NCBI GenBank assembly: GCA_023935145.1
Contig: CM043698.1
Coordinates: forward strand, 147,491,625-147,555,624
DNA from: Bretschneidera sinensis
Lineage: Eukaryota; Streptophyta; Magnoliopsida; Brassicales; Akaniaceae
Length of the DNA stretch: 64,000 bases
Reading direction: 5' to 3'
A model generated the notes under the pieces. It searched no databases. It had not been told where the DNA came from and saw only the letters and a list, made by a program, of their open reading frames with translations. Positions 31,010 through 42,850 of this stretch are shown here, one piece after another (the first letter of the stretch is position 1; each line of letters opens with the position of its first letter). The position numbers were made by a program, and so were the translations under genes.

Positions 31010-31648
31010 ATGCTTAAAATATGTGGTTGAGCTGGAGATCGATATCTCAATGGTTTGCGTAAGGAAATATGAGTGAACTAGAGAGTCACTGAAAGAAAGG
31101 GGGTGATGACTTCGAAGACACTCCGACGTTTTTGTCAATACAAAGTCTCGAGAAAATGGAAAGAATTATGATTAGTGTTTCAATGATGAGTTTTGAAAAA
31201 CTGAAGATGGTTTGGATTCACATACCTTGGGCCTTTTATAGTATTCAGAGGTGATGTTGGCCACGTGTTGGGGCAATCCCAGAGATCTCGTTCTTCCGGT
31301 GGAGGATCTAGTCGTGTGTCTAGGGATGGTCCAATCCTTGTAATCACGCTTACAGTTCTGTGCAAAGGAGCTCGTGAGTGACGATGGTGTCACCAACTGC
31401 TTGTCCATGTGTCATCAAGCTATTGGAGAGGAATTGTCCACATGTCATCAACATATTGGAAGAGAGCTATCCATAAATCATCAGGCTATTGGAGGGGAGC
31501 TGTCCATGTGTCATCAGGCTGTTTGGGGGAGCTGTCCACGTATCATCAGACTATTAGAGAGGAGCTGTCCACGTGTCATCAGACTATTGGATCGAAGTTA
31601 TCCACGTGTCATCATAATATTGGATGGTGAATTATTGGCTGTATCACA
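31010..31648 (-). repeat. Probable solo LTR or LTR fragment with internal minisatellite
   Basis: Read on the minus strand it opens TGTGATACAGCC at 31648, passes through the CACGTG-rich minisatellite, then a TATAAAA box (31240-31234), and ends near AAGCATCAACA at about 31010. A promoter-like TATA followed by a leader is typical of LTRs. No partner LTR or internal domain was found nearby and no target duplication was confirmed. Confidence 0.45.
31401..31630. repeat. Minisatellite, seven ~33-36-bp units
   Basis: Unit consensus TGTCCACGTGTCATCAGACT, then ATTGGAGAGGAGC. Successive units vary, with CACGTG retained in the last two and CATGTG, CACATG or CACGTA in others. Both reading frames through it give repetitive peptides, which is a by-product of the array. 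Confidence 0.9.
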
Positions 31649-31835
31649 AAGTTAACAAAAAATATATACCTTGTATTTTTCACCAACTGGTTCCTAAGCA
31701 TACAATAAACCAGAATTGACTGCAGAAAAGCTAGTAAGTCATACACTAATATAACAATCATACATTGAACATTAACCTTCTGATCACATGGAAAGAAAAT
31801 CATATATAGCATAAATGAAGTCATATATTGAACTA

Positions 31836-32255
31836 TGTTAAGGCCGCCACACTTCACATGGCAGGAGATCACATTAACACGAGCTTGATATACATGGATG
31901 AACACAAATATGACTAAAAAACAATAAATCTCCCCTCACATGTGAGTTATATACCAAGGCAGATAACCGTGGACATATAAACGCTTCTCATTCAAAAACT
32001 CAATCATCGGACAATATCATAAGAGTCACACGATCGTAACCAACTCAAACCAGACTTTGATATATACCACTTGTTAAGGTCGGTAGCACCTCACACGGCA
32101 CGAGATTACACAAACATGTGCTTGATATATATGAATAGACACCAATATGATTAAAAAACTTAAACTCATAAGTTTTGAGTCCAGACTATGTATGTATATA
32201 AACTATTCTTATTTTTTATTTTCTTTCTGATATTGGATAACTGGATATCCCAACA
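31836..32255 (-). mobile_element. TRIM retrotransposon, copy 1
   Basis: Terminal repeats begin TGTTAAGG at 31836 and 32072. The right one, 32072-32255, is complete and ends ATCCCAACA; the left one is shortened internally. About 120 bp of non-coding DNA lies between. Next to the right repeat the minus strand reads GTGGTATATATCAAAG, a mutated initiator-Met-tRNA primer site. Landmarks CACGAGCTTGATATACATGG and ACACCAATATGATT are shared with copy 2. No target duplication is visible. Confidence 0.75.
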
Positions 32256-33318
32256 AAATCCATGGATGGTGTTGTACGGGCACCTTCAGAATTCTAGACA
32301 GTTTTGAAATTCTACAACTGCATCACAATCAATCAGATACAAACACAGTACATCCAGCACCTTCAAAACTAAAGGAGGTTAAGATCTTCCCCTCCATGAC
32401 TGCAACACGAGTTGGTGGTACTGAGTCAATATATACCATTAACATCAATCATAAGAGAAGTTGTAACGGGTTCTAAAGATAGAAACTGAACACATACTTG
32501 AAAGCTCTAGACAAACTCACCCAATTATTACCTAGATGAGAAGCACTCCAAGATGCATGTTTTCATATTTGCTAGTTAACTAAAGAATTGTTAAAAAGAA
32601 TAAGAAAAATTGTATTTTATTCCACAACCGACTCACACTAACAGGTCATTTCCCAAGTGTGATCACCATATATAACTTGTATATATTGAAAACTCACCTA
32701 TACATGAATGAGATACCCAGTTGGTCCAAGAAGAATTTCAATGCCATTTATTTTTTTTTGTGGGGGAAGATAAATAGGACATTGTTGCTCAATTCAACTG
32801 AAAAACCCTTTGTATGCAGTGCTTTAATAAAATCGTCAGCAACAACAGTTACATTACCTATTTCTTGACCCTCTATGTTCATGATCATTGTCTGGCTCCC
32901 CATAATATTCCACTAAAATTGCCAAGCACATAAGAAATACCATGATCCATAGAATTTAAGCACACAACATATTAATTAGAATTCTGCAGTAACCTAATTG
33001 CATAATCTTCTCCTAAAAAATAGAAAAAGGGGAAAAATTAAAAAAATTCACTTTGCCACTTGAATATCTGACACTGGAATTCACTTTACAAGCCATCCTT
33101 GGCCGTTGTTAAGCTTCAATCCTAAATAAATGATACAAATAACCCGAGATTTATAGCCACCACCAAGTCAATAGCTATATGCCTATATACATACTATTAA
33201 TTGTCGTTGCTTATTTTTGACACGTTTACTTAAGCTCCTCATCTTAAATGTGTATCATCATTGACAAGATAAGTACCCAAATGTCAGAGTTTGCAACTTT
33301 TGTTAGGCTTTTGGGATC
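32256..33318. other. Intergenic DNA with a weak coding-like segment
   Basis: Mostly featureless. A short minus-strand coding-like segment at about 32740-32903 is listed separately. Confidence 0.5.
32740..32903 (-). pseudogene. Unrecognised coding-like fragment
   Basis: The minus strand from about 32903 reads MGSQTMIMNIEGQEIGNVTV, then VADDFIKALHTKGFSVELSN, closing in an A-run with TAA. Composition looks protein-like rather than AT-random. About 60 bp downstream a GTATAG|GTGAGT donor-like site follows. A second protein-like stretch (VAVMEGKILTSFSFEGAGCT) occurs at about 32340-32410 on the same strand. I do not recognise the family. It may be a decayed host gene or a captured fragment. Confidence 0.25.
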
Positions 33319-33510
33319 CTACACCTTGAAAAAGAGGGATTTGAAATCTTTCCTGCAGCCCATTAATCCATTGGACGATGGGCAAGCGACCCATTGGTTA
33401 TCCTTTAAATAGCCCAAAGTTCCCACATCGTTGGGGCAATCCACAGTGATACACTCATACATATTGAAGCTCCTCATTATTAAAGCCTGGATCATCTGCC
33501 TATCTCTCAA
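33319..33510 (-). pseudogene. EP1-like fragment E
   Basis: Keeps only the cysteine-rich signature: CPNDVGTLGYLKDNQWVACP, then SSNGLMGCRKDF. This aligns with CGNFGVCEDNQCVSCPSPNG of copy D, with two signature cysteines changed (to T and W). There is no B-lectin or PAN part. It shows that the EP1 cluster once extended at least to 33.5 kb. Confidence 0.7.
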
Positions 33511-35290
33511 TGCAAAACACTGTTAAAGGAGATAAGTTACTCAATTTCCTAACCATTTCATATTCCTATATAGCTTAGCATATTTTAATTGCAACCCTTG
33601 CTGTGTCAATTTTTATTAATCAAAACTCAGAGTTTTGTCTTTGAATCTTAGTAACTCCGGTTTGTTTCTGTTTATAAAAGATATTTAACTTGGTCTCTGT
33701 CTATGATTTGGGTTTGTTTTATTTTCGTTTTGGGCTTCACATGCTTAAACTCATTTTGTCTCTAAGCTATACACGTGTAAGAAAGTGTTAAAAATGTATA
33801 TAAGCTTGATATATATTGTTGATCTATTTTCAATTAATTTAAGTTTTTGACATCAATGATAACAATCATATTACATATATAAAATGTCACTAAATATTGG
33901 GATCATATTAAGGTTATACCCCTTTTAAGATCTAAGGGTATCATAGGTCATGGGTGCTCTGATTCTGATATAGCAATTTGAGCATTAGGGTCATGATGAT
34001 TGAAATCTACATTTTGGGCTTTTTGTAGACTTATTTTCCCTTTAAATACTGCATTAAGCCTTTTTGCATGTAGGAAAGTAAATCATGGTAGATACATAGC
34101 CCTATACATAAAATGGTGATTGTCCAAATTTGTAATTAAGTCCCAGAACCTTTTTGATAAATTGTAATTTTTATTTTTGGCCAAACTCAAATCTCTTTAT
34201 GATTAATTTGGATAATAATTAATAATGGTGGGTTTATCTTTTCCCTCCCCTAAGATAAAAAAGGATTAAATACTTTAATAATATTTTTTATTCATGAGAT
34301 TGCTGGATTGAGATTTAAGTAGGATAAAAAATCTAAATATCAAAATATCTTAACACTATTCATTATCCTTAACACTGTTCAATTTATTCACAAATCCTAA
34401 AATTTCACAATTATAATTATAATTATTACTATTACTATTATTATTAGTATTATAATAATAATTATTATTGTTATAGTAATTATTATCATAATAATTATAA
34501 TTAATGTAATTAATATTATTACAATTTTAATTATAAGAATATAAATTATTATTATATTATGATAATAATTTTTAATTATTAGTATTATTATAATTATGAA
34601 AATCATTATAATAATTTTAATTATATTTATTGATATTATTCTTATTATAATTATAATAATAATTATTAGAGTAAATATTATAGGAAATATGATTATAATT
34701 CAATGGTAGAAAAGGAAAGAAAAAAATTAGTCCCAAAAAGGTGGATAAATTTTGTTGGGAGAGGTGGGACAAAAATGGTGAGATTGTGACTAATTTTATC
34801 TCTGTCCTAATCCTATATGAATAGTAAATCTCCTCAATCAAATGTGGGATAAACTATTCATATAAGATTAATTAGTTCAATACTACTTTAGTACCCCAAC
34901 CAAACAGGCCATTAGGCCTATTTTGTGGCTTCCTTGCTTCAATTTAGTCCAAAGGCTTCTATACCACCACAAAATAAAAAATAAAAAAAATAGAGCTAGC
35001 TCATGATAGATTTTTGGTGACTTTAACTAGGGCAACTCGAAAAAGCACGCACGACTACTTCAAAACTTTTACCAATTAAGTTAATTGACATTCCAAAGTT
35101 TTTTTTTTCTTTTTAATTACGAGTTAAAGAAAAAGATGGTGGGTGCCAACTATCATAGTATAATCACTTGTCAGCGCACAAGATGCCAGAGTTTAAACCC
35201 CACACACACCAGTAATGAGAGAGATAAGGGATGAGCGAAAACTATCTTCCATTGTGTAACCCATAAACCCAATGGAATTCCTTTGAAAAA
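33511..35290. other. AT-rich intergenic DNA with low-complexity core
   Basis: No gene seen. 34400-34690 is almost pure A/T with ATT/AAT triplet reiteration, which yields isoleucine-rich frames of no meaning. Confidence 0.65.
34400..34690. repeat. ATT/AAT low-complexity tract
   Basis: Nearly 300 bp of A and T in irregular ATT, AAT and TAAT words, with very few G or C. Confidence 0.85.
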
Positions 35291-35294
35291 AATG

Positions 35295-36070
35295 TTAAGA
35301 TATGTAATATCTTCTTAATTAACTATATTTGATTTCCTAATTATTTTGTTTCCTATTTAGATGTAGTTTACTAATTCTAACATAATTATGTTTATTCCTA
35401 GTTCTAGTGGGTTTTATACCTAAAGAATGTATATATAGATTTGTTTATGGTAAGCGGTCGATTCTATTTTGATAGTCGTCTAAGTGTTTCTATAATTTTG
35501 GTGATCGGCCTAATGTCACTCATCTGTATATATATAACTTTCCTTCTCACTCTAGATTATTTTACATATATTAATTCTTTTGCACCATTTTTGGTTCGTT
35601 GATCAGTTTAGTCTTTTGGTGTGGTTCGTTCATGTTTGATTTCTTTGTCAGTTTCAGTATTGTTACATTAGTTTTATTTGATTTACTCTGGTTCCCAATG
35701 TTTTTGATTTACCTCCGCAAAGTTCTTCATCAAAGCTTAGTATCAACTTCCATAGTTCTTCATAAAAAATTGTCATTTCGACATGTCTTTGATTTATAGT
35801 ATACAAACTTAAGATGGTAATGCAGATGTCAACTTGAGTTTATATACTGTAAATCAAAGGTGCATCGAGAATGGCAAGTTTTGATAAAAAATTCCACATG
35901 TTGATACTAAGCTTTGATGAAGAACTCTACAGAGGTAACTTCCCCTCACATACAACCTCAGCTCCTTGCACATGCTCTCATTGGAAACAAGAAAATAACC
36001 CAAACATAGGTCGAAACAAAGTGAAAGATACGAGCTTAACTCTAACTTCAATTCACAAGACTGGCTGAGG
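35295..36070. mobile_element. Rearranged copia LTR remnants, partly inverted
   Basis: 35295-35460 matches 47455-47600, a copia-like LTR start (TTAAGATAT, ATATCTTC, GTTTTATACCT). 35717-35805 carries the GTTCTTCATCAAAGCTTAG block of the copia remnant at 14960. 35840-35929 is the reverse complement of that block, and 35950-36070 is the reverse complement of 14840-14930. Two copies of one element therefore face each other across about 35 bp, forming a hairpin at 35717-35929. Confidence 0.65.
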
Positions 36071-36683
36071 ATTACTGAGTGATATAAAAATAAAAGTGAT
36101 TACTAGCTAGAATTCAATATTGGAACTTGAGAAAGGGATAAACATCATAGATAAAAATATTATTAAGGTTAGGAGTACTTTATAAGACAGAAAATCACAC
36201 AAACACAAGCTTGATATACAAGGATGGACACCAATATGATTCAAAATCTTAAGCTCAAGAGTTTTAGGCCCAATCCATGTATATAAGCTAACAAATATCT
36301 CATTGAATAGAACTACAAGTCACGCAATCAACAAGAGAAACCAAACAAACTCAACCATAAAGAAACTTGACAAAGCCATTGGAGTCTTTATGGGACAGAC
36401 AACAATGAGCACACAAACCCTTCTTATTCAGAGACTCAACCACGAGGCAGTATCGTGGGAGTCACACAATCACGACCAACTTGAACCAGGTTTTGATACC
36501 ACTTGTTAAGGTTGATAGTACTTCACACGACGGGAGATCACATGGACACGAGCTTGATATACATGGATAGACACCAATATAATTCAAAAGCTTAAACTTA
36601 AGAGTCCTGGGCCTAAACCATGTATACAAGCTACTCTTATTTTTTTATATCTTTCAAATGTGGGATAACTCGCATGTGGATAT

Positions 36684-37553
36684 TGTTGGGAAATTACCTT
36701 GAGATTCTCAGGTGGTGATCTTCCAAACACCCAAGTCTAGAGTGACTTGTAATGGTCAGAAATAGAAATAGAAATCAAAGAAAAGAAAGAACATAACAAT
36801 TGTTATCGAGGTTCGACAATAGCCTACGTCCCCATGAGTTCCTCTGAACTTTCTGCACTAAATCAATGGTTCTTTACAGATACAACAACACCTCTTCAAG
36901 AATCTCAAGTTCTTGAAGAACGAAAGAAGAGAAAACAAAAAGTGATAAGGAACTATTACAAAGCCCTTCTCCCCAATCTATACCACTCTCTCTCTAAACA
37001 ACCAACCTCTCTTTGAGATCTATTCTAGTGCCTTTCCTGTGTTTTTGTGTCTTTGCACTCTCACACTTGCACTTGAATTCTCTTGTATGATGATCTTATG
37101 TTTACAACTTATCTCACGCTTCTTTTTAGATTGAAACTAGGTGACCCTTTATATAGTGCACAACTTCTTGAGGCAATCTTTAAAGTCAATCTCTACCCTT
37201 AGATCTTGAGGACTAAAGACTCATGACTCTATATGAATATGAGTGAACCTGTGCATTTTAAACATGTCCCACGCACCACTAAAAAGGCTGAAACATGAGT
37301 GCATCAGTGTGCCTAGCACCGCGGCCCATAACAAGATGGTCGCGGTGCACACAGGGCTGAAATGCACCATTCTTCTTCAGTTGCTGAGCGCTGTGGCCTG
37401 GGGAGGTTGAACCGCGGCATAACCTGGAGGCTGGACTTCCTGGTCTTTTTGTGGGCCCCGGTGCCCAATGCTGTGCCGCGGCGCTCACCCTTGACCTGAT
37501 GCTGTTGAACCTCTTTTCTTACAACCGTTTAATCCTAGGACAAAATACCAACA
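36684..37553 (-). repeat. 3' LTR of the copia element
   Basis: 870 bp, same length as its partner and highly similar. A minus-strand TATATAAAGGGTCACC box lies near 37160-37140. A purine-rich AAAGGTAGAGAT lies just inside the element and serves as the polypurine tract. A 37300-37490 GC-rich stretch (CGCGGTGC, GCCGCGGC words) stands out from the AT-rich surroundings. Confidence 0.9.
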
Positions 37554-37676
37554 ATCTCTACCTTTGTCTAAGCGATTAAACCCAAACTCTTGTGCAGAGA
37601 ACTCAGTATCCAAACTCATCTTGAGTCATCATATCAACCGACTCCAATCCTAAGTAGTTCAAGGCAATGATTGAAC

Positions 37677-38106
37677 TTATTTAGAGGTAGAACTTTGGTG
37701 CCTAAATCTGCGGGATTTTCCTCCGTGGCTACCTTGTCCACATGAATGCATCATTCCATAACATTTTCCCGAATGAAATGATACTAAACCACCATTGCCA
37801 ATACTATCCGTATCGTCTTGTATTTCACAATCAGTGAGAATATTTTGCTGAACTCTATGCCTTCTCTTTGTGTGAACTCCTTCACACCAGCCTAGCTTTA
37901 TACCAGACTTCATCCCCTGGAGGATTCCCTTCTTTGATCTTGTAGATCCACCTACAATCCACAACTTTCTGTTTTTCTAGTTTGGGCACCAATTCCCAAG
38001 AGTTGTTTTTCCTCAAAGAATCAATTTCTTCCTCCATAGCTAGCTGCCACTTTGATGAATCCTTACATTCCATGGCATCCATGTAAGTTTCTGGTTCAAC
38101 CATCAT
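37677..38106 (-). pseudogene. copia RT / RNase H remnant with large internal deletion
   Basis: The RT start is clear: WQLAMEEEIDSLRKNNSWEL, then DCRWIYKIK and VWYKARLV. In another frame it continues FTQREGIEFSKIF and TIRIVLAMVV, then jumps to the end of RNase H (HVDKVATEENPADLGTK, then KFNHCLELL). The catalytic YVDD region and most of RNase H are missing at about 37760-37780, so this copy cannot reverse transcribe on its own. Confidence 0.8.
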
Positions 38107-38309
38107 TCCTTCTGAATAAGGAGATGCTACATTAACATATCAAACCCATATCTCAAAGGTGGTCTGACCACCCTCCTTCCCCGGTCCCTTGTGAGTTGGT
38201 AGTCATCCTGACTTGCTGCATCATCCCCTTCCAGTTCAGCCTCCTCTTGAGTATCCTGAGCATGGCCTTCATTAATAGGCTATACTTGGTCCGAACCCTT
38301 TTGCCTTCC

Positions 38310-39291
38310 TTACTCTACCTGAACTGAATTTTCCTTGATGCTATGCTCCACAAATTTCGGACTGGTTTGCTCATTATCCCCTGCAGGGTTAGTTTTCTCC
38401 AAATAGGGAAATAACAATTCATTAAAAATAATATCCTTACTTATTATGAGTTTCATTCCTTTTGGTTCTAAGGACCACAACCTATTCCCCTTAACCCCAT
38501 CACCATACCCTAGAAACACACATTTTCTAGACCTTGGGCTAAGTTTATCATCATTTTGATATGCAAATGAAGCACATCCAAAAGTCCTAAGGTTGTTCAA
38601 CTCAGGGGGTTTCCCACTCTACATCTCTTCGGGAGTCTTGAGCTCTAAAGCTCTAGAGGGTGATCTATTAACCAAATATGCAGTAGTAGACACAGTTTCC
38701 CCTAACAAATATTTTGGTAAACCGGACCTAATTAACATACACCTAACCTTTTCCATAAGGGTTCTATTCATCCTCTCAACAACTCCATTTTGCTGAGGTG
38801 TTTTTACAACCGTTCTATGTCTAAGAATCCTATTTAACTCCCAAAATTTTATCAAAATCCTGATTGCAAAATTCTAAGCCATTATCGGTTCGTAAAGCCT
38901 TAACTACCCTACCCGTTTAAGTCTGCAGCAACTTTTTCCACACCATAAATTTATTCAAAGCATCTGATTTATTTTTAAGAAAATAAACCCAAACCTTTCT
39001 TGAATAATCATCAATTAAAGACAGAAAGTAACGATTACCTCCTTGTGTTGGTGTTCTTGCTGGTCCCCAAAGGTCTGCATGAATGTAGTCAAGAATGCCC
39101 TTAGACTTGTGCACTCCAGTGTTGAAGCTGACCCGGTGTTGCTTTCCAAGAATGCAACACTCGCAGAAATCGAGTTTCTCTACTTTGTCACCACCAAGTA
39201 GACCATCCTTGCTGAGAACTTGTAGGCCATTTTCGCTCATATATCCCAAGTGGGTATGCCAAAGGGCTGCCCTATCCATCTCAGCCATCAA
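38310..39291 (-). pseudogene. copia integrase
   Basis: The zinc-binding HHCC region (LWHTHLGYMS, then CECCILGKQHR) precedes the D,D,E core: HADLWGPARTP, then LRTDNGLEFC and TPQQNGVVERMNRT. The domain downstream of the core (LRTFGCASFAYQ, KCVFLGYGDGVKGNRLW) is present. Stops at 38917, 38855 and about 38617 divide it into three open pieces. Confidence 0.85.
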
Positions 39292-39736
39292 ACTTGCGGC
39301 TTGATCCTTGATTTTTGTCTCTCTCCAATCATCTCATAGAGACTATCTTTTATTGCTGTTTTGATCACTATCAAAGATCCTTTGGTTACCTTGATCTTTC
39401 CTCCCTCTGCCTTGTATGTATACCCCATGGAATCTAGTTGTCCCAATGAGATCAAATTTCTTTTCAAATCAGGAAGATACCTCACATTCCGCAGTAGCCT
39501 TGTGACTCCATCAAACATCCTCAACTGGATGTCTCCTATCCCCTCACTTGGCAAGAAGTATCATTCCCCAAGAAAACCTTTCCATCATTGGTTTCCTAGA
39601 AATTCTTGAACCAATTCCGGTGAGGACACATGTGATAAGTGCACCCAGAATCCAGGATTCATTTCTCGCTGCCTTACCTCCTACTCATATTTGAGTACAT
39701 AACAAGAACATCATCTTGCTGTTCTCCTTTGGCAAC
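39288..39736 (-). pseudogene. copia protease and GAG-pre-integrase region
   Basis: The aspartic protease signature ILDSGCTYHMCPHRNWF is readable near 39650-39600, with a stop just before and a frameshift just after it. The GAG-pre-integrase linker (VRYLPDLKRNLISLGQLD) follows in an open piece of 88 codons that ends at 39288. Confidence 0.75.
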
Positions 39737-40207
39737 CTAAGCCTCTCCATTGTTGGTATGACTTCTTCTTCTCTCATCCCACATCTTCTTCTTGCAATCT
39801 TTCTTGAAGTGACCCTCCTTATTGCAGTAGAAGCATTGCTTCCCTCTAAACCTCGGTTTAGAATGCGATCTCTCATGGCTCTGCCCTCTACCCCTTGATT
39901 TCTCCCGGTAGTTGCCATGAATGCTACTGCCATTCCGAGTTGCTGGCCTTACTCTAACGAACAGCTCTTCTCCACTTGATGCTTCCCTCATCTTGGCTTT
40001 GAAATCATGAGCCCTTATAGCATTAATCATGATTTTCTTGGTTAGTGTATCTCTTCCATATTTAATAGCATTAATCAAATTATCAAAATAATCAGGAAGA
40101 GAATTCAACAAAAGAACAGCCAATTGTTCATTCGGGAATGTTATGCTACAACTATTCAAATCTCGAACTAGCTTATTAAACACATCAAGATTATCTTGCA
40201 ACTCTTT
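39737..40207 (-). pseudogene. copia gag, C-terminal part
   Basis: A UBN2-type gag segment (DVFNKLVRDL, LLLNSLPDYFDNLI) leads to a basic linker and one CCHC knuckle, CFYCNKEGHFKKDC. The frame is open to 40201 and continues directly into the target duplication of the Athila-like insert, beyond which the gag N-terminus lies at 45944. Confidence 0.85.
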
Positions 40208-40212
40208 ATTAG

Positions 40213-41598
40213 TGTTGTGAGTTTTAAACTTACTCGCAAGCGCACGAGTCGTTTACAATATAGCATTGTGCAAGTGCGAGGTCGAATCCACAGGGAATTG
40301 CGTTGTGAAAATATAAATTTATCTAAACTAATCTTATCTTAACCTAGTTCCGAATTGTGAATGATATTGCAAAAGAAATATAAACTAAACTAAGTTGATT
40401 TAAAAACTAATAATTAAAAACACTAAGGTTTCCGAATCCACCCCACCAAAGTTAAGCATATATGTTCTAAAAATATAGCCTATCAAAACATTCCATGAAT
40501 CCAACTATAAGACAAAAAACAAAGAATATCTCAACTAAACCAAAAGCATCCAATGTATCCGCTCTTAACAAATCACAAAGGAAATCCAATTTAATCGAAA
40601 AGCATTCAATGTATCCATCAGATGAAACACAAGGAACATCCAACAGACAATTTAAACTCAATCAATTATAAGATTAACTCAAATAATTGACAGAACATTT
40701 ATACTAAAAATTGTCAGATTTGTACAAGCAAATCTGAACTACTACGCCAAACAACGGCGTGGCTTCATCTTCAACCTTAGCTGAAGATTCTAGCCACTCA
40801 TAATTATGAAACTACAATTCATAATAAAAGTGCTAAACATTAAACTAAAACAACTAAATAAAAAGAAATAAATAACTTTACATGGGAGAAATTCCACTCG
40901 TTGACGGGCGGCGCTTCCCCTCATGGTAGAAATGCCTTCGAGATCCATTAGAATGCTAGCGGACGTCCACCGGTAAACACCAAAGTGACTCAGGAATTGT
41001 ACATTGAATGATGAAGTCAGATGGTGTTTATATAGGGGAAGATCACAAGTGCAATATGCTTCCAATCCGATGTGGGATACTGCAGATTCCAGTTTTTGCT
41101 CTTTGACCTTTGTCTACTAAAATGGCCATAACTTTCTCTAGAAAAATAATTTTATTGATCCGTAAAATTCTTCAGAAAATAGACATCGGGATCTTTCCAA
41201 GCATATATGGCTCATCTTGTGGTTCTTCCTGAATCAATACAATTAAATCCTCAAATATGGCTGATCTGTCACGCTGAAATGATGCACAGCCTGATCTTTA
41301 TCTACTAAAATTACCATAACTTTCTCTAGAAAATTCATTTTATTGATCCGTAAAATTCCCCAGAAAATAGACATCCGGATCTTTCCAAGCATATATGGCT
41401 CATCTTCTGGTTATTCCTAAATTAATACAGTTTAATCCTAAAAAATGGTTGATATGCACGAGCAATTCTGGCAATTTAGTAAAACTTCTTTCCAAGCTTG
41501 TAAACCTGTAAAACAACGAAAACAACTCAAAGTAACAAATTCCTAAGCTAATAAATGTAAATTAAAGGGTCAAAATATGCAATATTTGGCACTCATCA
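40213..41598 (-). repeat. 3' LTR of the Athila-like element
   Basis: 1386 bp. It contains an internal tandem duplication of about 175 bp (from about 41105 and 41290; CATAACTTTCTCTAGAAAA, then CCAAGCATATATGGCTCATC). It differs from the 5' LTR by scattered substitutions and short indels, for example at about 41265-41290, suggesting an insertion that is not very recent. Confidence 0.9.
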
Positions 41599-42850
41599 AA
41601 TACCCCCAAACTTACAATTTGCTAGTCCCTTAGCAAAACAAAATAATAAAAAAAAACCTAAATGAAAAACAAAGAACATAAAGATAAGTTCATCACTCAT
41701 GGTATCCAAAAATTTAAGGAGCACACATCACCATGATATTCATTTATGAGCAAGCTTAAAAAGATAAACCCAGCTTCGCAATGAATAGAAAAGTTAAAAT
41801 CTAATTACTTGCAAAAGACAGGTTAAGGCATCACAAGTCTGACACTGTGTAAAGTGAATTAGCATATAAAAGTGAAGCTTCCAAGTAACTTCAATGTATA
41901 AGGTCTTCATGTCTCAAGATTCACCGAATTTCCCATCAAAATGAACGAAAAAGGCATAGTTTTTTTTTTGAAGGCACGGCTATGTTTAGTTCCCTTAAGC
42001 TTTCTAATTGACCCATGTAGCGAGTGTTGAGTCAATGACTTCCAAACCAGATAGTTTTAGGGCATTAGGTGTACAGACACCCCTAAAGACTTACTAACTC
42101 AAGTAAAAAAGGCTACGAAAATAAACCAGCTTTAATACTACCAAGCAAAATTCCACCTTTTGACGTGAACACTCACTGCTTACTGAGGCAAGAGGTCCAA
42201 TTACTCAGCAGAAAGTTGTAGTAATTTTTTTTTTTCATTTTTTTTATGCCCAAGTGTTCATCTAACAAGCCATTCAGTTTCAGTTAAGATAAGGAAAAAT
42301 ACACATTAAAATCACATGTCATACCTCACATAATTTGTGCTAATGTGCTCGTGTTAGATTATGTCAAACATGTGAATTATCAAATGCTTAAGGCAAGTAA
42401 CTAAATTTTAAAATTTATCACCAGATCATGTGTTCAAAATGTTAAGCTCACCAATGACATCACATCACAGAAATTGTTTAGATCAACCAAAATTTCACGA
42501 TAACAAGAGCATGCAATTATCTCTACGACGAAAAGACAACAAATTAGGATAAAGTGTGTGATGTGTCTCCCATGCCCCCAAACTTAAATTACACATTGAC
42601 CCCAATGTGTGACTAATATGGAACGAGCTGACCTGAGATATGGAGAACTAGCTGGACTGGTATGGCTCATAGCATACCCCCAAACTTGAACTGAAGTACG
42701 TTTTGTCCCTGAAAAATAAAAACTGAAAAACAAAAAATACTGGAAACAAACATTAATCATAAAAATACGAAATAATAAATAAACAGAAAAGATAAGCTGT
42801 GGGGTGCCTCCCATGAGCGCTAAGTTTAACGTCTTCAGCCAGACCCAACA
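41599..42850. other. Non-coding 3' interior of the Athila-like element
   Basis: No protein domain. Polypurine-tract-like words (CCCCAAACTTAAA, CCCCCAAACTTGAA) recur at about 42575 and 42676, besides the true tract at 41600. The text GTGGGGTGCCTCCCATGAGCGCTAAG near 42800 is of a kind often found in this element class. Confidence 0.65.

Noticed and set aside
31374..31655. Open frames giving repetitive peptides (CHQAIGEELS-like)
   Set aside because: They arise from the seven-unit minisatellite in two different frames, without start context, domains or conservation expected of a protein.
34397..34841. Isoleucine/asparagine-rich open frames
   Set aside because: Products of the ATT/AAT low-complexity tract.
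36834..37488. Short frames in the copia LTR, repeated at 46714-47447
   Set aside because: Present in both LTRs and broken differently; LTR sequence, not a gene.
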